64,000 bases of DNA from Scatosoma sp045632265 (lineage in GTDB: Bacteria > Bacillota > Clostridia > Christensenellales > Borkfalkiaceae), in contig JAZQWG010000027.1 in the NCBI GenBank assembly GCA_045632265.1, forward strand, positions 1-64,000, read 5' to 3'. The notes beneath the pieces are model-generated. The model worked only from the letters and a program-made list of their open reading frames with translations, had not been told where the DNA came from and ran no database searches. The stretch's first letter is position 1; every line of letters starts with the position of its first letter. Below are positions 8,210 to 17,356 of the stretch, one piece after another. Made by a program: the position numbers and the translations under genes.

Positions 8210-10309
8210 TTAAATCACGAGGCCGTTTTGAACCGCCTTATCCCGCCACTTTTTAGCAAGCGCAGGATTTTTCAATGTTCCCCAGCCGTTTTCATAACAA
8301 AGGCTCAAATCGAACATGCCTTCTTTGTTTCCGCCTTCTGCGGCTTTCTTAAACAACTCAAACGCCTTCTGATAGTCCTCTTTTACGGCGAATCCTTTAA
8401 GATAATACATCCCCAAAGTTGTCGCTGCCGCTAAGTTTCCCATATTACACCCTTTTTCCACAAGCTGAAAGGCTTTCTTTTCATCTTTAGGCACACCTTG
8501 CCCACACTCATAAAGTATTCCCAAATGATGCGTAGCCGAAACCGAACCTTTTTCCACCGCTTGTTCGTAATATTTCACCGCTTTTGCGTAATCTATTTTT
8601 ACGCCTCGCCCCATGTGATAACTAAGCCCAGCGTTGAAAAGCCCGTCAGCGCTTCCGTTTGCCGCCGCCCTTTCAAAGAAATTCGCCGCAATGATATAAT
8701 CGAGTTTTACACCAAGCGCGTTTGCGTACATATACCCAAGTTGGTTTTGCGAACGCGCGTCGCCCGCTTCCGCCGCCATTTCATACCACTTCAACGCATT
8801 TTGATAATCGGTTTTTCCGCATTTTGCCGTATAATAATAATTCCCTAGCCAATATTGCGAATCAGTAGATCCTTTCAACGCCAATTTTTCATTAATCTCG
8901 GCAGCCTTATGTAAATCTTTGGCTACGCCACACCCTTCTTCATAACAAAACGCCAACGCGCAAAGTCCTCGCAAGTCTTCTTGCAATGCCGCGTGTTCAA
9001 TCAAATCAAAACCTCTTTTTTCGTCTTCTTCTACACCAATTCCGTCAAGATAACAACACCCAAGCTTACAAAGCGCCGTGCCGTCCCCACTTTCCGCCGC
9101 TTTTTGATACCACTTCACGGCATTTTCGTAATCATTTTCATTTTCCGCATAGTAAATGCCCAAATTGCGTTGCGCCACTGCGTACCCTTGCGCCGCCGCC
9201 TTTTCATACAATTCTTTTTCCTTTTCCGTGTCTTGTTCTATGCCGCAACCAAAAGCATAGCAATATCCCAAGGCGTTTTGCCCTATCGCACAGCCTTGTG
9301 CCGCCGATTTTTTATACCATTCTACTGCCGCTTTTTGATCTTCTTTTACGCATACACCCTTGAAATAACAATCCCCAAGCCCACGTTGTGCAAGCGCGCA
9401 CCCGTTTTTAGCGAGATTTTCCATCACCGTAAACGCTTCTTTTGCGTCCTTTTCGCAACCGATGCCATCACGCTTCAAGCACGCGTAGACGTACTCCGTT
9501 TCACAGTCGTCCTTTCTATGTTCGCTTACGTACGTAAACAAATTTTCCCTATCGAAATGCGGCACGTACAAATCGCCGATAATTTTCCTTTTGTGAAATC
9601 CGTCCATAAAAGATTTTCCACAATCCGCGCCCATTTGAACGGCGATGAACCCAAAAAATTTAAGGCATTTTTCGTACAAATCTTGCTTGTCACTTAAATA
9701 AAGCTTCACCTTGTTGGCATTGCTGTCATAGCTGATTTTGCTGTACGACAGCTTCTTGTTGTCAAGCAATTTTTTCAGCCAAACGAAGCATTGCTTTTCG
9801 TCTTTTTTCTCGTATTGCTTCACCTTTTCAAGCTGCATTCTCCATGCCCCGTTTTCCGCAGCCTTATCTATCCAAGCCGCCTTTTTGGCAGGCACTTTTT
9901 CAAGCGCAGCCATAATTTCCATGGCGAAAACGTCCCCCTTTTCCGCCGCCAACTGATACAAGGAAAACACCTTCGCTTTCGTCTTTTCGTCTATCTTTTT
10001 GCCCGTGTAATTATAATAGGGATCACGCCCTACTATAACGTTATTTTGCAGCCCAAGCACAAGCTGATTTGCATAATCCATGGCGCACTTCGCATCGCCA
10101 AGGGCAACGCCCTTTTCCCAAAACTCAAACGCCTTTTTCTCGCTTTGTTTTCTGCCGCTCAATCCGTGCATGTATTGATTTGCCACCGTCGCAATTGCGG
10201 CAACGTCCCCCGCAGCCGCACGTGCGTCCAGTTCGTCCGCTATCTTGTCCATTTGACGTTTTATGTCCTTATCCGCATCTCGCCAAATTTTCCTCATATT
10301 CAATCCCAT
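8210..10309 (-). CDS. Sel1-repeat (TPR-like) protein
   Basis: 699 residues, mostly Sel1-like repeats of about 36 residues of the form A..G...A...LG..Y..G.GV..D...A..WYEKAA, from about residue 280 to the C-terminus, with more divergent copies before that. No signal peptide and no membrane segment, so probably cytoplasmic. Such proteins act as scaffolds for protein-protein contacts; the partner is unknown. Start chosen at MGLNMRK because GGAGA lies 8 bases upstream. The ddh terminator lies directly upstream and I see no clear promoter of its own. Confidence 0.9.
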   Translation of the reverse strand: MGLNMRKIWRDADKDIKRQMDKIADELDARAAAGDVAAIATVANQYMHGLSGRKQSEKKAFEFWEKGVALGDAKCAMDYANQLVLGLQNNVIVGRDPYYNYTGKKIDEKTKAKVFSLYQLAAEKGDVFAMEIMAALEKVPAKKAAWIDKAAENGAWRMQLEKVKQYEKKDEKQCFVWLKKLLDNKKLSYSKISYDSNANKVKLYLSDKQDLYEKCLKFFGFIAVQMGADCGKSFMDGFHKRKIIGDLYVPHFDRENLFTYVSEHRKDDCETEYVYACLKRDGIGCEKDAKEAFTVMENLAKNGCALAQRGLGDCYFKGVCVKEDQKAAVEWYKKSAAQGCAIGQNALGYCYAFGCGIEQDTEKEKELYEKAAAQGYAVAQRNLGIYYAENENDYENAVKWYQKAAESGDGTALCKLGCCYLDGIGVEEDEKRGFDLIEHAALQEDLRGLCALAFCYEEGCGVAKDLHKAAEINEKLALKGSTDSQYWLGNYYYTAKCGKTDYQNALKWYEMAAEAGDARSQNQLGYMYANALGVKLDYIIAANFFERAAANGSADGLFNAGLSYHMGRGVKIDYAKAVKYYEQAVEKGSVSATHHLGILYECGQGVPKDEKKAFQLVEKGCNMGNLAAATTLGMYYLKGFAVKEDYQKAFELFKKAAEGGNKEGMFDLSLCYENGWGTLKNPALAKKWRDKAVQNGLVI

Positions 10310-10326
10310 AAACTTTCTCCTTTATC

Positions 10327-10360
10327 AAAAAAAAACTTTCGAGTGAAATCGAAAGTTTTT
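10327..10360 (-). terminator. Terminator of ddh
   Basis: Stem AAAAACTTTCGA / TCGAAAGTTTTT with a 6-base loop and an extended T-run on the minus strand, just after the ddh stop codon. Confidence 0.85.
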
Positions 10361-10367
10361 CATGGCA

Positions 10368-11351
10368 TTATAATAACTTTTGTATAGCTTCTTCTCTCGC
10401 TTCCTTCATAAGGTACACGGGGGGCACGTCGAGCATCGTCTTGCAACCAAAGCTTCCTTCTTTGTACATGCGATAAGTCGCTCTTGCGCACGCCACCAAA
10501 ACGGACGAAGTAAATTCTGCATTAGAATCAAGCTGAATTTTATATTCGATAACGTGTTTGTTTTCCCCGTTCTTGCCCGTCACGCCGTTGCGGATAACGC
10601 TGCCGCCGTGGGGAAGTCCGCCGTGCTTTTCAACAAGTTCTTGCTTGGAAATAAAATGCACCGTGGTGTCGTATTCGTCAAAATAATGGGGCATCGTCTT
10701 GATTGCCTTTTCCACTTCGGCTGCGTTTGCGCCGTCCTTTAAGACGACGAAACATTCTCTAACGTGTTTTTCTCTCACGGTGAAATCGGGCGTTTCCCCC
10801 TTTCTCACCCTTTCAATCGCACTTTCTACGGGGATAGTGTATTGTTTTGCATCGGCAACCCCGTCAATGCGACGGATAGCATCCGAATGCCCTTGGCTTA
10901 CCCCTTTGCCCCAAAACGTATAATCTTTGCCTTGGGGTAAAATCGCACCCGAATAAGCGCGAGCAAGCGAGAACATACCAGGATCCCAACCTACGGAAAT
11001 CATCGCCGTCTTTTTAGAAGAGATTGCCGCTTCTTGCACGTTTTGCAAGTGCTGAGAAATTTTTGCGTGCGTATCAAAACTGTCCACGACGTTGAAATAT
11101 TTCGCAAGGGCAGGCGTTTGCTTGGGCAAATCGGTAGAAGAACCGCCACAAAGAATCATTACGTCGATATCATTTACCATTTCTTCCACTTTATCCGCTG
11201 AAAAAACGGGCACGCCCGTCAACGTTTGCACGCTTTCAGGGGCGCGGCGAGTGAATACCCCCACGCAACACATATCGTCGTTTTGTCTTATAGCAAGTTC
11301 TACGCCCTTGCCAAGGTTACCATAACCGTAAATACCGATACGAATAGGCAT
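10368..11351 (-). CDS. ddh: meso-Diaminopimelate D-dehydrogenase
   Basis: 327 residues, the usual length for Ddh. It makes meso-diaminopimelate directly from tetrahydrodipicolinate with NADPH and ammonia, for lysine and peptidoglycan. Rossmann motif GIYGYGNLGKG at the N-terminus; the substrate-binding block WDPGMFSLARAY and FWGKGVSQGHSDAIRR are clear. Start set at MPIRIG because GGAG sits 8 bases upstream; the frame extends 14 codons further but that part contains the promoter -10 box. A stand-alone transcription unit with its own promoter and terminator. Confidence 0.95.
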   Translation of the reverse strand: MPIRIGIYGYGNLGKGVELAIRQNDDMCCVGVFTRRAPESVQTLTGVPVFSADKVEEMVNDIDVMILCGGSSTDLPKQTPALAKYFNVVDSFDTHAKISQHLQNVQEAAISSKKTAMISVGWDPGMFSLARAYSGAILPQGKDYTFWGKGVSQGHSDAIRRIDGVADAKQYTIPVESAIERVRKGETPDFTVREKHVRECFVVLKDGANAAEVEKAIKTMPHYFDEYDTTVHFISKQELVEKHGGLPHGGSVIRNGVTGKNGENKHVIEYKIQLDSNAEFTSSVLVACARATYRMYKEGSFGCKTMLDVPPVYLMKEAREEAIQKLL

Positions 11352-11381
11352 TTTATATTCTCCAAATATAAGTTTGACATA

Positions 11382-11410
11382 ATTATAACACATACAGCCG
11401 TCTTTTTCAA
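11382..11410 (-). promoter_or_regulatory. Promoter of ddh
   Basis: Minus strand TTGAAA, 17 bases, TATAAT, about 30 bases before the chosen ddh start. Confidence 0.75.
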
Positions 11411-11537
11411 GTGTTGGAAAAGAAAAAAACAGCCAAAAATTTTAATTATTTGTTATACAAGGTATGCGCTGTGGTTATAGAAAAGGTCAAAACGATAAAA
11501 AACGTCAATTTTTTATTAAAAAATTTATTAGGCGCTA

Positions 11538-11566
11538 TTGACAAATGCAAGGAAATATCGTATCAT
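11538..11566 (+). promoter_or_regulatory. Promoter of the NUDIX gene
   Basis: TTGACA (11538-11543), 17 bases, TATCAT (11561-11566). A second TATAAT is present at 11574-11579 but lacks a spaced -35. Confidence 0.65.
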
Positions 11567-11623
11567 TATCTTGTATAATCCGTAAAATCGGCTTTTTGAG
11601 TTATACGAAAAGGAGAAAATGAT

Positions 11624-12118
11624 ATGTATTGTAGAGAATGCGGACAAAAATTAAGCTTGCGTTTTTGCGAAAACGAAGGGTTAATACCCTACTGCGGACA
11701 ATGCGAATCGTATATATTCCCCCAGTTTTCCGTGGCGGTTTCCATGGTTGTCACCAACCGTGCCCAAGATAAAATTTTGCTTGCAAAACACGTGGAAGAC
11801 GACGATTTTATTCTCTTTGCGGGCTATGTGAAAAAGGGCGAAAACGCTGAAAAAACTATCCCTAGAGAAATCAAAGAAGAACTTGGTTTGGACGTTGTAA
11901 AGGCGAAATATATGTCGTCTAAATACCACCAAAAAAAGGAAATTTTGCTTCTCAATTTCATCGTCATCGTGGAAGAAAAACCCATCAAATTAAAGACGGA
12001 CGAAATTGCCGAAGCACGTTGGTGTACCACCGAAGAAGCTCTTGCGCTTATCCGCAAAGGCACGACGGCGGAATCTTTCTTGACCAACGCCATTAGGGAA
12101 TTGAAGAAGAAAATCTAA
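11624..12118 (+). CDS. NUDIX hydrolase with zinc ribbon (NudC-like)
   Basis: 164 residues. An N-terminal CxxC...CxxC zinc ribbon (CRECG, CGQC, residues 3-27), then a NUDIX domain with the box G-x5-E-x7-REIKEELGL near residues 69-91. The ribbon plus NUDIX arrangement matches NADH pyrophosphatase/NAD-cap hydrolases (NudC), but the protein is shorter than typical NudC and the substrate is not certain. Start follows AAGGAG. Monocistronic, with a promoter upstream and a terminator downstream. Confidence 0.88.
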   Translation: MYCRECGQKLSLRFCENEGLIPYCGQCESYIFPQFSVAVSMVVTNRAQDKILLAKHVEDDDFILFAGYVKKGENAEKTIPREIKEELGLDVVKAKYMSSKYHQKKEILLLNFIVIVEEKPIKLKTDEIAEARWCTTEEALALIRKGTTAESFLTNAIRELKKKI

Positions 12119-12184
12119 TACGAAACAACGTTGTTAAGTAATAGGTAAAAGTGAAAAGTGAATAAGTGTGGAAAAATAAAAACA

Positions 12185-12218
12185 ACAGCCGAGGCAAACC
12201 GCCTCGGCTGTTTTATTT
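12185..12218. terminator. Bidirectional terminator
   Basis: An 11-12 base stem (ACAGCCGAGGC / GCCTCGGCTGT) with an AAACC loop, A-rich on one side and T-rich on the other, between two convergent genes. Confidence 0.88.
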
Positions 12219-12228
12219 TGCTTACAAT

Positions 12229-14571
12229 TTAGTTTTTCGGCACAACCACCAACACGCCTTCCCCTGCGGGCAAGTTTACCGTAATGGAATTTGCACGGCT
12301 GTTTGACGAAACGGCGTCTTGCACCTTCGTCAAATTGTACGTGCCGTTAAAGTTAAGCGTTATCGTCGCGCCCGTATGTACGTTATTCGAAGCGATATAA
12401 TACGCATAGCCTATATCACGATATTCAAAGCACCCAACAATCGCATCCCCTACACCCGTTGCACTCGTCAACGCACCATAGGAAGAAACCAAATCCCCAC
12501 TAGAAATCGGCGACATCGATTGGTTGATAGCGATAATGCCTTGCCATTTGCTCATCATAAGCACGTGGTCCACCGCCGATACTTGGCTATTGATTTTTTG
12601 TACGTAATCGTAATAATCCGTTTTCACGCCGTTGGTTGTGATACAAGCCGTAAATCCGTTTTCCGCCGTGTAGTTAGGGGGTGTGAAATAGTTATAATAC
12701 TGAATCCCTTTCGCGCCGTAAGCAAGCATCGTATTGTATTGGAACGCCGTTTCGCCATAGGAAAGTTTCCGTCTTACCGAGCTTGAACCATATTCCTTCC
12801 AAACGCCCACTTGTCCGTACACCCAAAACGGAACGTTCGCTTCCGCCGTATAATACCGTACGTCGCTTAAATTTTCAAACCAACCGTCGCGGAAAAACGA
12901 CGCGTCGTTGTAATGATAAGGATAATAATCATAACTGAATACTTGCGGTTGTACCGTCTTCAAATACAGTTGCAACCATTCCTCATACGTGCCAAACGTC
13001 CCTTCGTAGCTACCACCCGTACCTTGACAATCTTCCAACTGCCAAAGTTGTGCATAGTTCGGCAAATTGTTTACGTAAGCAAGCGTATGACTATACTTGC
13101 TATTCTTCCAAACCGCCGTCGCCTTGGCTATATCCGCAAAGTTGACTGCGCCCGGCTCGTCGATAATTATCGTTCCGCCGTATGCGGGTTTCGACATATA
13201 TTCTTCATACTCCGAAAAATCGCTTTCTTTCGTCGTCTTTAAGGGCTTATTATGATGTACGATATACACCATACCCACTTGTTCAGCATAATCCAATTCG
13301 TTTTTAATATCGTCGTGCAACGCAGGACCGTTCCAATCGTTCCACCAACCGCAGGCTACGTTAAACCCGCAATCTTTCATCGTTTGATAACTATCAAGCG
13401 AAATTTGCGAAACTTCGCCTTCCGTTCTACCTAAATCGGCAGACGACGCATTGGGCGTATTGAACCCAACGATAGGCATTACGTCTTTCCCAAGTTGCGG
13501 GAACGTCCAATAATTGTACCCTTTCAAGTTTTTCCAACCGTCTTCCCATTTCGCCGTATACGTAATATTTTCTTGGGGCATATCAAAGGTATACGTTGCG
13601 CTATCCGTCAATTTTTCTTCGCCGTTATACCAACCGAGAAAGGTATAATTCACGTTGGGTTTCACCGTCAAACTCATCCGTTCGCCCGCTGTAATTTTTT
13701 GATTGGTGTACGTAGAATACTCGCCCGCTATCCCAAAATCGCTTTCCGTCGTCAACGTATAGGACGTCCACTTTGCCGTGTACGTGACGTCTTGCATTTC
13801 TTCCGTAATTACAAACGAATAGCTTTCCTTATTCGACAAGAGCGTAGTACCGTTGTACCAACCGACGAACGTATAACCCTTATTCGTGTTTGCAGTAATC
13901 GTCGTTTGTCTGCCGGCAACCGTTTTTCCAACGCCGTCAACAGTACCCGCTTCGTTATCGTTTACTGCAAGGGCGATAGGACATTCTTTCCACTTCGCCG
14001 TATAGGTGACGTCACCTTTTACCTTAAAGGTAAAACGCACCGTTTCAGACACTTTCACATCCCCACGATACCAACCAAGGAAGGTGTAGCCAAGCGACGT
14101 TTCCGCACGAATCGTCTGCGTTTCATTGTACGCAAACGTACCTTCGCCCGATACGGTGCCTCCCTCTTCGATATTTTGATTTAAGGTGACCGTGCCGCTT
14201 GCGCTTGCCCACGTAGCTTCGAGCGTAATATTCCCCGTCACGGCTTGCGTTTCAAAGGAGAAAAGCGAGCCGTTCAAATACCAACCCGTAAACACGAAAC
14301 CTGATTTTTGCGGATTGTTCGGTTTTGTCGCAAAAGCGTTTTCTTGCACCGTTTGCGATTGCACGCTATCCCCGCCGTTGCTATTAAACGTGACGGTGTA
14401 CGTTTGCGTTTGTCCGCCGTTTTCGCCGCCTTGCGCGCCGCCGTTTTCTTGGCTTTCACCGCTTTGCGCTGTGCCCGGTTCTTTTTCCTTACACGCAGCC
14501 AAACTGCCTACGGCAAACGTTGAAAATAAGCAAAGCAACAATGCGAGCAATTTCTTTTTCGAGTTTTTCAT
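12229..14571 (-). CDS. Surface lipoprotein with four InlB_B repeats and a glycosidase-like domain
   Basis: 780 residues. A lipoprotein signal (MKNSKKK, hydrophobic core, LAAC lipobox, Cys26). Residues about 55-345 hold four InlB_B/Flg_new repeats of about 70 residues, each ending in GWY...TYTAKW or a variant. The rest (from about 350) looks like a TIM-barrel glycoside hydrolase: YWTFPQLGKDVMPIVGFN, ACGWWNDWNG, IIIDEPGAVNF and GAKGIQYYNYFTPP; a small beta domain ends the protein. IIIDEP supplies a candidate catalytic Glu. Family and substrate are not assigned. It probably acts on polysaccharide outside the cell. It has its own promoter and shares a terminator. Confidence 0.85.
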   Translation of the reverse strand: MKNSKKKLLALLLCLFSTFAVGSLAACKEKEPGTAQSGESQENGGAQGGENGGQTQTYTVTFNSNGGDSVQSQTVQENAFATKPNNPQKSGFVFTGWYLNGSLFSFETQAVTGNITLEATWASASGTVTLNQNIEEGGTVSGEGTFAYNETQTIRAETSLGYTFLGWYRGDVKVSETVRFTFKVKGDVTYTAKWKECPIALAVNDNEAGTVDGVGKTVAGRQTTITANTNKGYTFVGWYNGTTLLSNKESYSFVITEEMQDVTYTAKWTSYTLTTESDFGIAGEYSTYTNQKITAGERMSLTVKPNVNYTFLGWYNGEEKLTDSATYTFDMPQENITYTAKWEDGWKNLKGYNYWTFPQLGKDVMPIVGFNTPNASSADLGRTEGEVSQISLDSYQTMKDCGFNVACGWWNDWNGPALHDDIKNELDYAEQVGMVYIVHHNKPLKTTKESDFSEYEEYMSKPAYGGTIIIDEPGAVNFADIAKATAVWKNSKYSHTLAYVNNLPNYAQLWQLEDCQGTGGSYEGTFGTYEEWLQLYLKTVQPQVFSYDYYPYHYNDASFFRDGWFENLSDVRYYTAEANVPFWVYGQVGVWKEYGSSSVRRKLSYGETAFQYNTMLAYGAKGIQYYNYFTPPNYTAENGFTACITTNGVKTDYYDYVQKINSQVSAVDHVLMMSKWQGIIAINQSMSPISSGDLVSSYGALTSATGVGDAIVGCFEYRDIGYAYYIASNNVHTGATITLNFNGTYNLTKVQDAVSSNSRANSITVNLPAGEGVLVVVPKN

Positions 14572-14605
14572 TTCTTCCTCCTACGCTAAAAATAACGCCA
14601 TTATC

Positions 14606-14634
14606 ATTATAATATAAAAACAAGGCTCGGTCAA
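14606..14634 (-). promoter_or_regulatory. Promoter of the InlB-repeat lipoprotein
   Basis: Minus strand TTGACC, 17 bases, TATAAT, about 35 bases before the start; AGGAGGAAGAA precedes the ATG. Confidence 0.75.
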
Positions 14635-14755
14635 TAGAATTTTACAAGAAAAAGCCGATAAAACAAGAAAATCAGTTCAATTTTACAAAAATGCGTAGTG
14701 TTTTTATCTTTTGATAAAATTTTATTTTCTTTTATAGAGTTTTTCGCCCCCACCG

Positions 14756-14784
14756 TTGACAATTGTTTCTTTTTGTGATACAAT
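14756..14784 (+). promoter_or_regulatory. Promoter of the DUF1846 gene
   Basis: TTGACA, 17 bases, TACAAT, about 40 bases before the start codon. Between this and the minus-strand lipoprotein promoter the gap holds only AT-rich sequence. Confidence 0.8.
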
Positions 14785-14824
14785 ATATAAGATAGTATTT
14801 ACTTATAGTAAAAAAGGAACGGAT

Positions 14825-16285
14825 ATGAACAAAATCGGGTTTGACAACAAACAATATCTTTCGTTGCAATCGGAAAAAATCACCGAACGAATTCAATCGT
14901 TTGGCGATAAGCTGTATCTTGAATTCGGCGGAAAGCTTTTCGACGATTACCATGCGTCGCGCGTGTTGCCCGGGTTTGAGCCCGACAGTAAAATCAAGAT
15001 GCTGTTGAAGCTTAAAGACGTTGCGGAAATCCTCGTCGTCATCAGCGCCAACGACATCATCAAAAACAAGTATAGAAGCGATCTTGGCATCACCTACGAT
15101 GCGGACGTAATTCGTCTTTTGGACATCTTCCAATCGAAAGGTTTGTACGTGGGCAGTGTCGTTATGACGATGTATTCCCCCCAACCTGCCGTGGACGGCT
15201 TTATCAAGCGTTTGCAAAATTTGGGCGTGAAGGTGTACAAGCATTATCCCATCGCAGGCTATCCTTCCGACGTGCAAAAAATCGTTAGCGAAGAAGGGTA
15301 TGGTCAAAACGAATATATCCCCACGTCGAGAAAACTCGTCGTCGTCACCGCACCCGGCCCTGGCAGCGGCAAAATGGCAACCTGTCTTTCCCAACTCTAC
15401 CACGAAAACTTGCGTGGCGTGAAAGCGGGTTATGCAAAGTTTGAAACCTTCCCCATTTGGAATTTGCCTTTGTCCCACCCCGTCAACTTGGCGTACGAAG
15501 CGGCAACCGCCGATTTGAACGACGTCAATATGATCGATCCCTACCATTTGGAATCATACGGTAAACTTGCCGTAAATTACAACCGTGACGTGGAAATTTT
15601 CCCCGTAGTGGCGGCAATGTTGAAACAAATCCTTGGCTATTCCCCCTATAAATCCCCTACGGATATGGGCGTAAACATGGCGGGCTTTTGCGTAGTGGAC
15701 GACGAAGCGTGCCGCGCGGCTTCCGAAAACGAAATCGTGCGTAGATATTACTCCGCTTTGTGCGATGCAAGAAAGGGCAGAGTGAGCAAAGAAGTCGTTT
15801 CCAAGTTGGAAATTTTGATGAGCAAATCGGGCATTTCCACCGACAGCAGAAAGGCGATTGCCCCCGCACTTGCAAAGGCGGAAGAAACGAACGGCCCCTC
15901 CGTTGCAATCGAGCTGAACGACGGCACGATTGTCACGGGCAAGACGAGTGATTTGCTTGGCGCAAGCGCAGCGGCAATGCTTAACGCATTGAAATCGCTT
16001 GGTGGCATTGATAAGTCGATTGAACTTATTTCCCCCACCATTATCGAACCTATCCAACGCTTGAAAGTAAACCACATGGGCGCAAACAACCCCCGCTTGC
16101 ACACGGACGAAATTTTGATGGCGCTTTCCATTTGCGCCGTTTCCGACCCGATGGCAAAACTCGCCGTAGAACAACTCGACAAATTGAAAAATTGCGAAGT
16201 GCACTCTACCGTAATGCTTTCCCACGTCGATGAAAGAACGTTCAAATCGCTTGGTATGCACGTCACTTGCGAGCCGAAAAGATAA
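14825..16285 (+). CDS. DUF1846 family protein
   Basis: 486 residues, close to the roughly 500 of the DUF1846 family. The opening KIGFDNKQYLSLQSEKITER, the VVVTAPGPGSGKMATCLSQLY block near residue 180 (P-loop-like) and KFETFPIWNLPLSHPVNLAYEAATADL are family hallmarks. Structures of this family exist but the biochemical role is unsettled. Start chosen at MNKIGF, preceded by AAAGGAAC; upstream in-frame codons overlap the promoter. Monocistronic with a terminator downstream. Confidence 0.93.
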   Translation: MNKIGFDNKQYLSLQSEKITERIQSFGDKLYLEFGGKLFDDYHASRVLPGFEPDSKIKMLLKLKDVAEILVVISANDIIKNKYRSDLGITYDADVIRLLDIFQSKGLYVGSVVMTMYSPQPAVDGFIKRLQNLGVKVYKHYPIAGYPSDVQKIVSEEGYGQNEYIPTSRKLVVVTAPGPGSGKMATCLSQLYHENLRGVKAGYAKFETFPIWNLPLSHPVNLAYEAATADLNDVNMIDPYHLESYGKLAVNYNRDVEIFPVVAAMLKQILGYSPYKSPTDMGVNMAGFCVVDDEACRAASENEIVRRYYSALCDARKGRVSKEVVSKLEILMSKSGISTDSRKAIAPALAKAEETNGPSVAIELNDGTIVTGKTSDLLGASAAAMLNALKSLGGIDKSIELISPTIIEPIQRLKVNHMGANNPRLHTDEILMALSICAVSDPMAKLAVEQLDKLKNCEVHSTVMLSHVDERTFKSLGMHVTCEPKR

Positions 16286-16300
16286 TGAAACAAGATAAAA

Positions 16301-16332
16301 AACCGTCCCGTAAAACGGGACGGTTTATTTTT
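16301..16332. terminator. Terminator after the DUF1846 gene
   Basis: Perfect 10-base stem AACCGTCCCG / CGGGACGGTT with a TAAAA loop and T-rich tail. The facing gene also ends here, so it may serve both strands. Confidence 0.88.
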
Positions 16333-17353
16333 ATTGTAATTCTTCTAATCCATACGCGCGGGTGTAGGCAACCTTGCCGTTTTTGTCAATCAAGACAAAA
16401 CGCACGAAAGGCTTGCGCCAAGGCGGCGTGTTGTTTTTGTAATCGATATATCCTTTCAAATCAATGTCCACGCTTGTCAATTCTTCTTTGTCCATGCAAG
16501 TATTGCTTGCGATACGACAATCGCTTATCATGTGGATTTCTCTCACGGGCGAACAATCGATATGCACTTTGCCATCTTCTATGGAAAGTTCGTAAATTTC
16601 AGGCGCAGTGGAAGCGTAGAAATCCCCCTTTTCCAAAGCGTCCATAACGGCGGTGTATTCGAGCTTGTCCGCTTTCACCATGACAAACCCGCCAAAACAA
16701 TCTTGAATACAATGCGCATCGTCCGTCGCCAACGGGAATACGGTTTTGCCGTGCGTGAGCAAGTCTTGTAAAGGTCTATCGTTGTCGGGCAAGCCTACGC
16801 GCAAGCTGACGTTGTTGTAGCACTCAATCCCCCAAATACCTTCCAAGCCGATATAATCTTCATAATCTTGCAACGACCAAACGGGGTGATTATAGCTGAC
16901 GATAAAGCCTTCCTTTTTCGCAATCGCAATCGCTTCGTTTACCTTGTCGATTGCGTATTCCCGCTTGTAGGTATGCTTCTTTTGTTCGTCGGTAATCTTT
17001 GGCTTGACTACTTCAAAAACCAACTCGGGATCCCAAATGGAAATCACCGATTTGTTGGGGTCTTTGGAATAAAAATTAAGGTGATAGGTGCGAATATGCG
17101 GATATTCGTATCTATTTTCAGGATAGAGATTGAACGCAAGCTCGGCAGCGGTAATCGCCAAGAAATTTTCGTCCGTCAAGTCGTTGTGCGGCATTAAAAT
17201 TTCATGGTCGGTGTACGCCAAAATGGAATACCCCTTGTTCATATACGCTTCTTTCAACTGCTCGGGCGAAAGATGACCGTCCGATACGGTGCTGTGCGTA
17301 TGTAAATTCGCTTTATAAAATTTCCCGCTTTGGGGCAATAAATATTTCTTCAT
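16331..17353 (-). CDS. PHP-domain phosphoesterase-like protein
   Basis: 340 residues. N-terminal PHP metal-binding motifs: NLHTHSTVSDG (residues about 15-25), AYTDHE (about 46-51), YNHPVW (about 152-157) and TDDAH (about 215). PHP proteins hydrolyse phosphoesters at a trinuclear metal site; the substrate here is unknown. It begins 3 bases after the PTS permease, so the pair is one operon and may handle the same imported compound (inference). Confidence 0.88.
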   Translation of the reverse strand: MKKYLLPQSGKFYKANLHTHSTVSDGHLSPEQLKEAYMNKGYSILAYTDHEILMPHNDLTDENFLAITAAELAFNLYPENRYEYPHIRTYHLNFYSKDPNKSVISIWDPELVFEVVKPKITDEQKKHTYKREYAIDKVNEAIAIAKKEGFIVSYNHPVWSLQDYEDYIGLEGIWGIECYNNVSLRVGLPDNDRPLQDLLTHGKTVFPLATDDAHCIQDCFGGFVMVKADKLEYTAVMDALEKGDFYASTAPEIYELSIEDGKVHIDCSPVREIHMISDCRIASNTCMDKEELTSVDIDLKGYIDYKNNTPPWRKPFVRFVLIDKNGKVAYTRAYGLEELQ

Positions 17354-17356
17354 AAA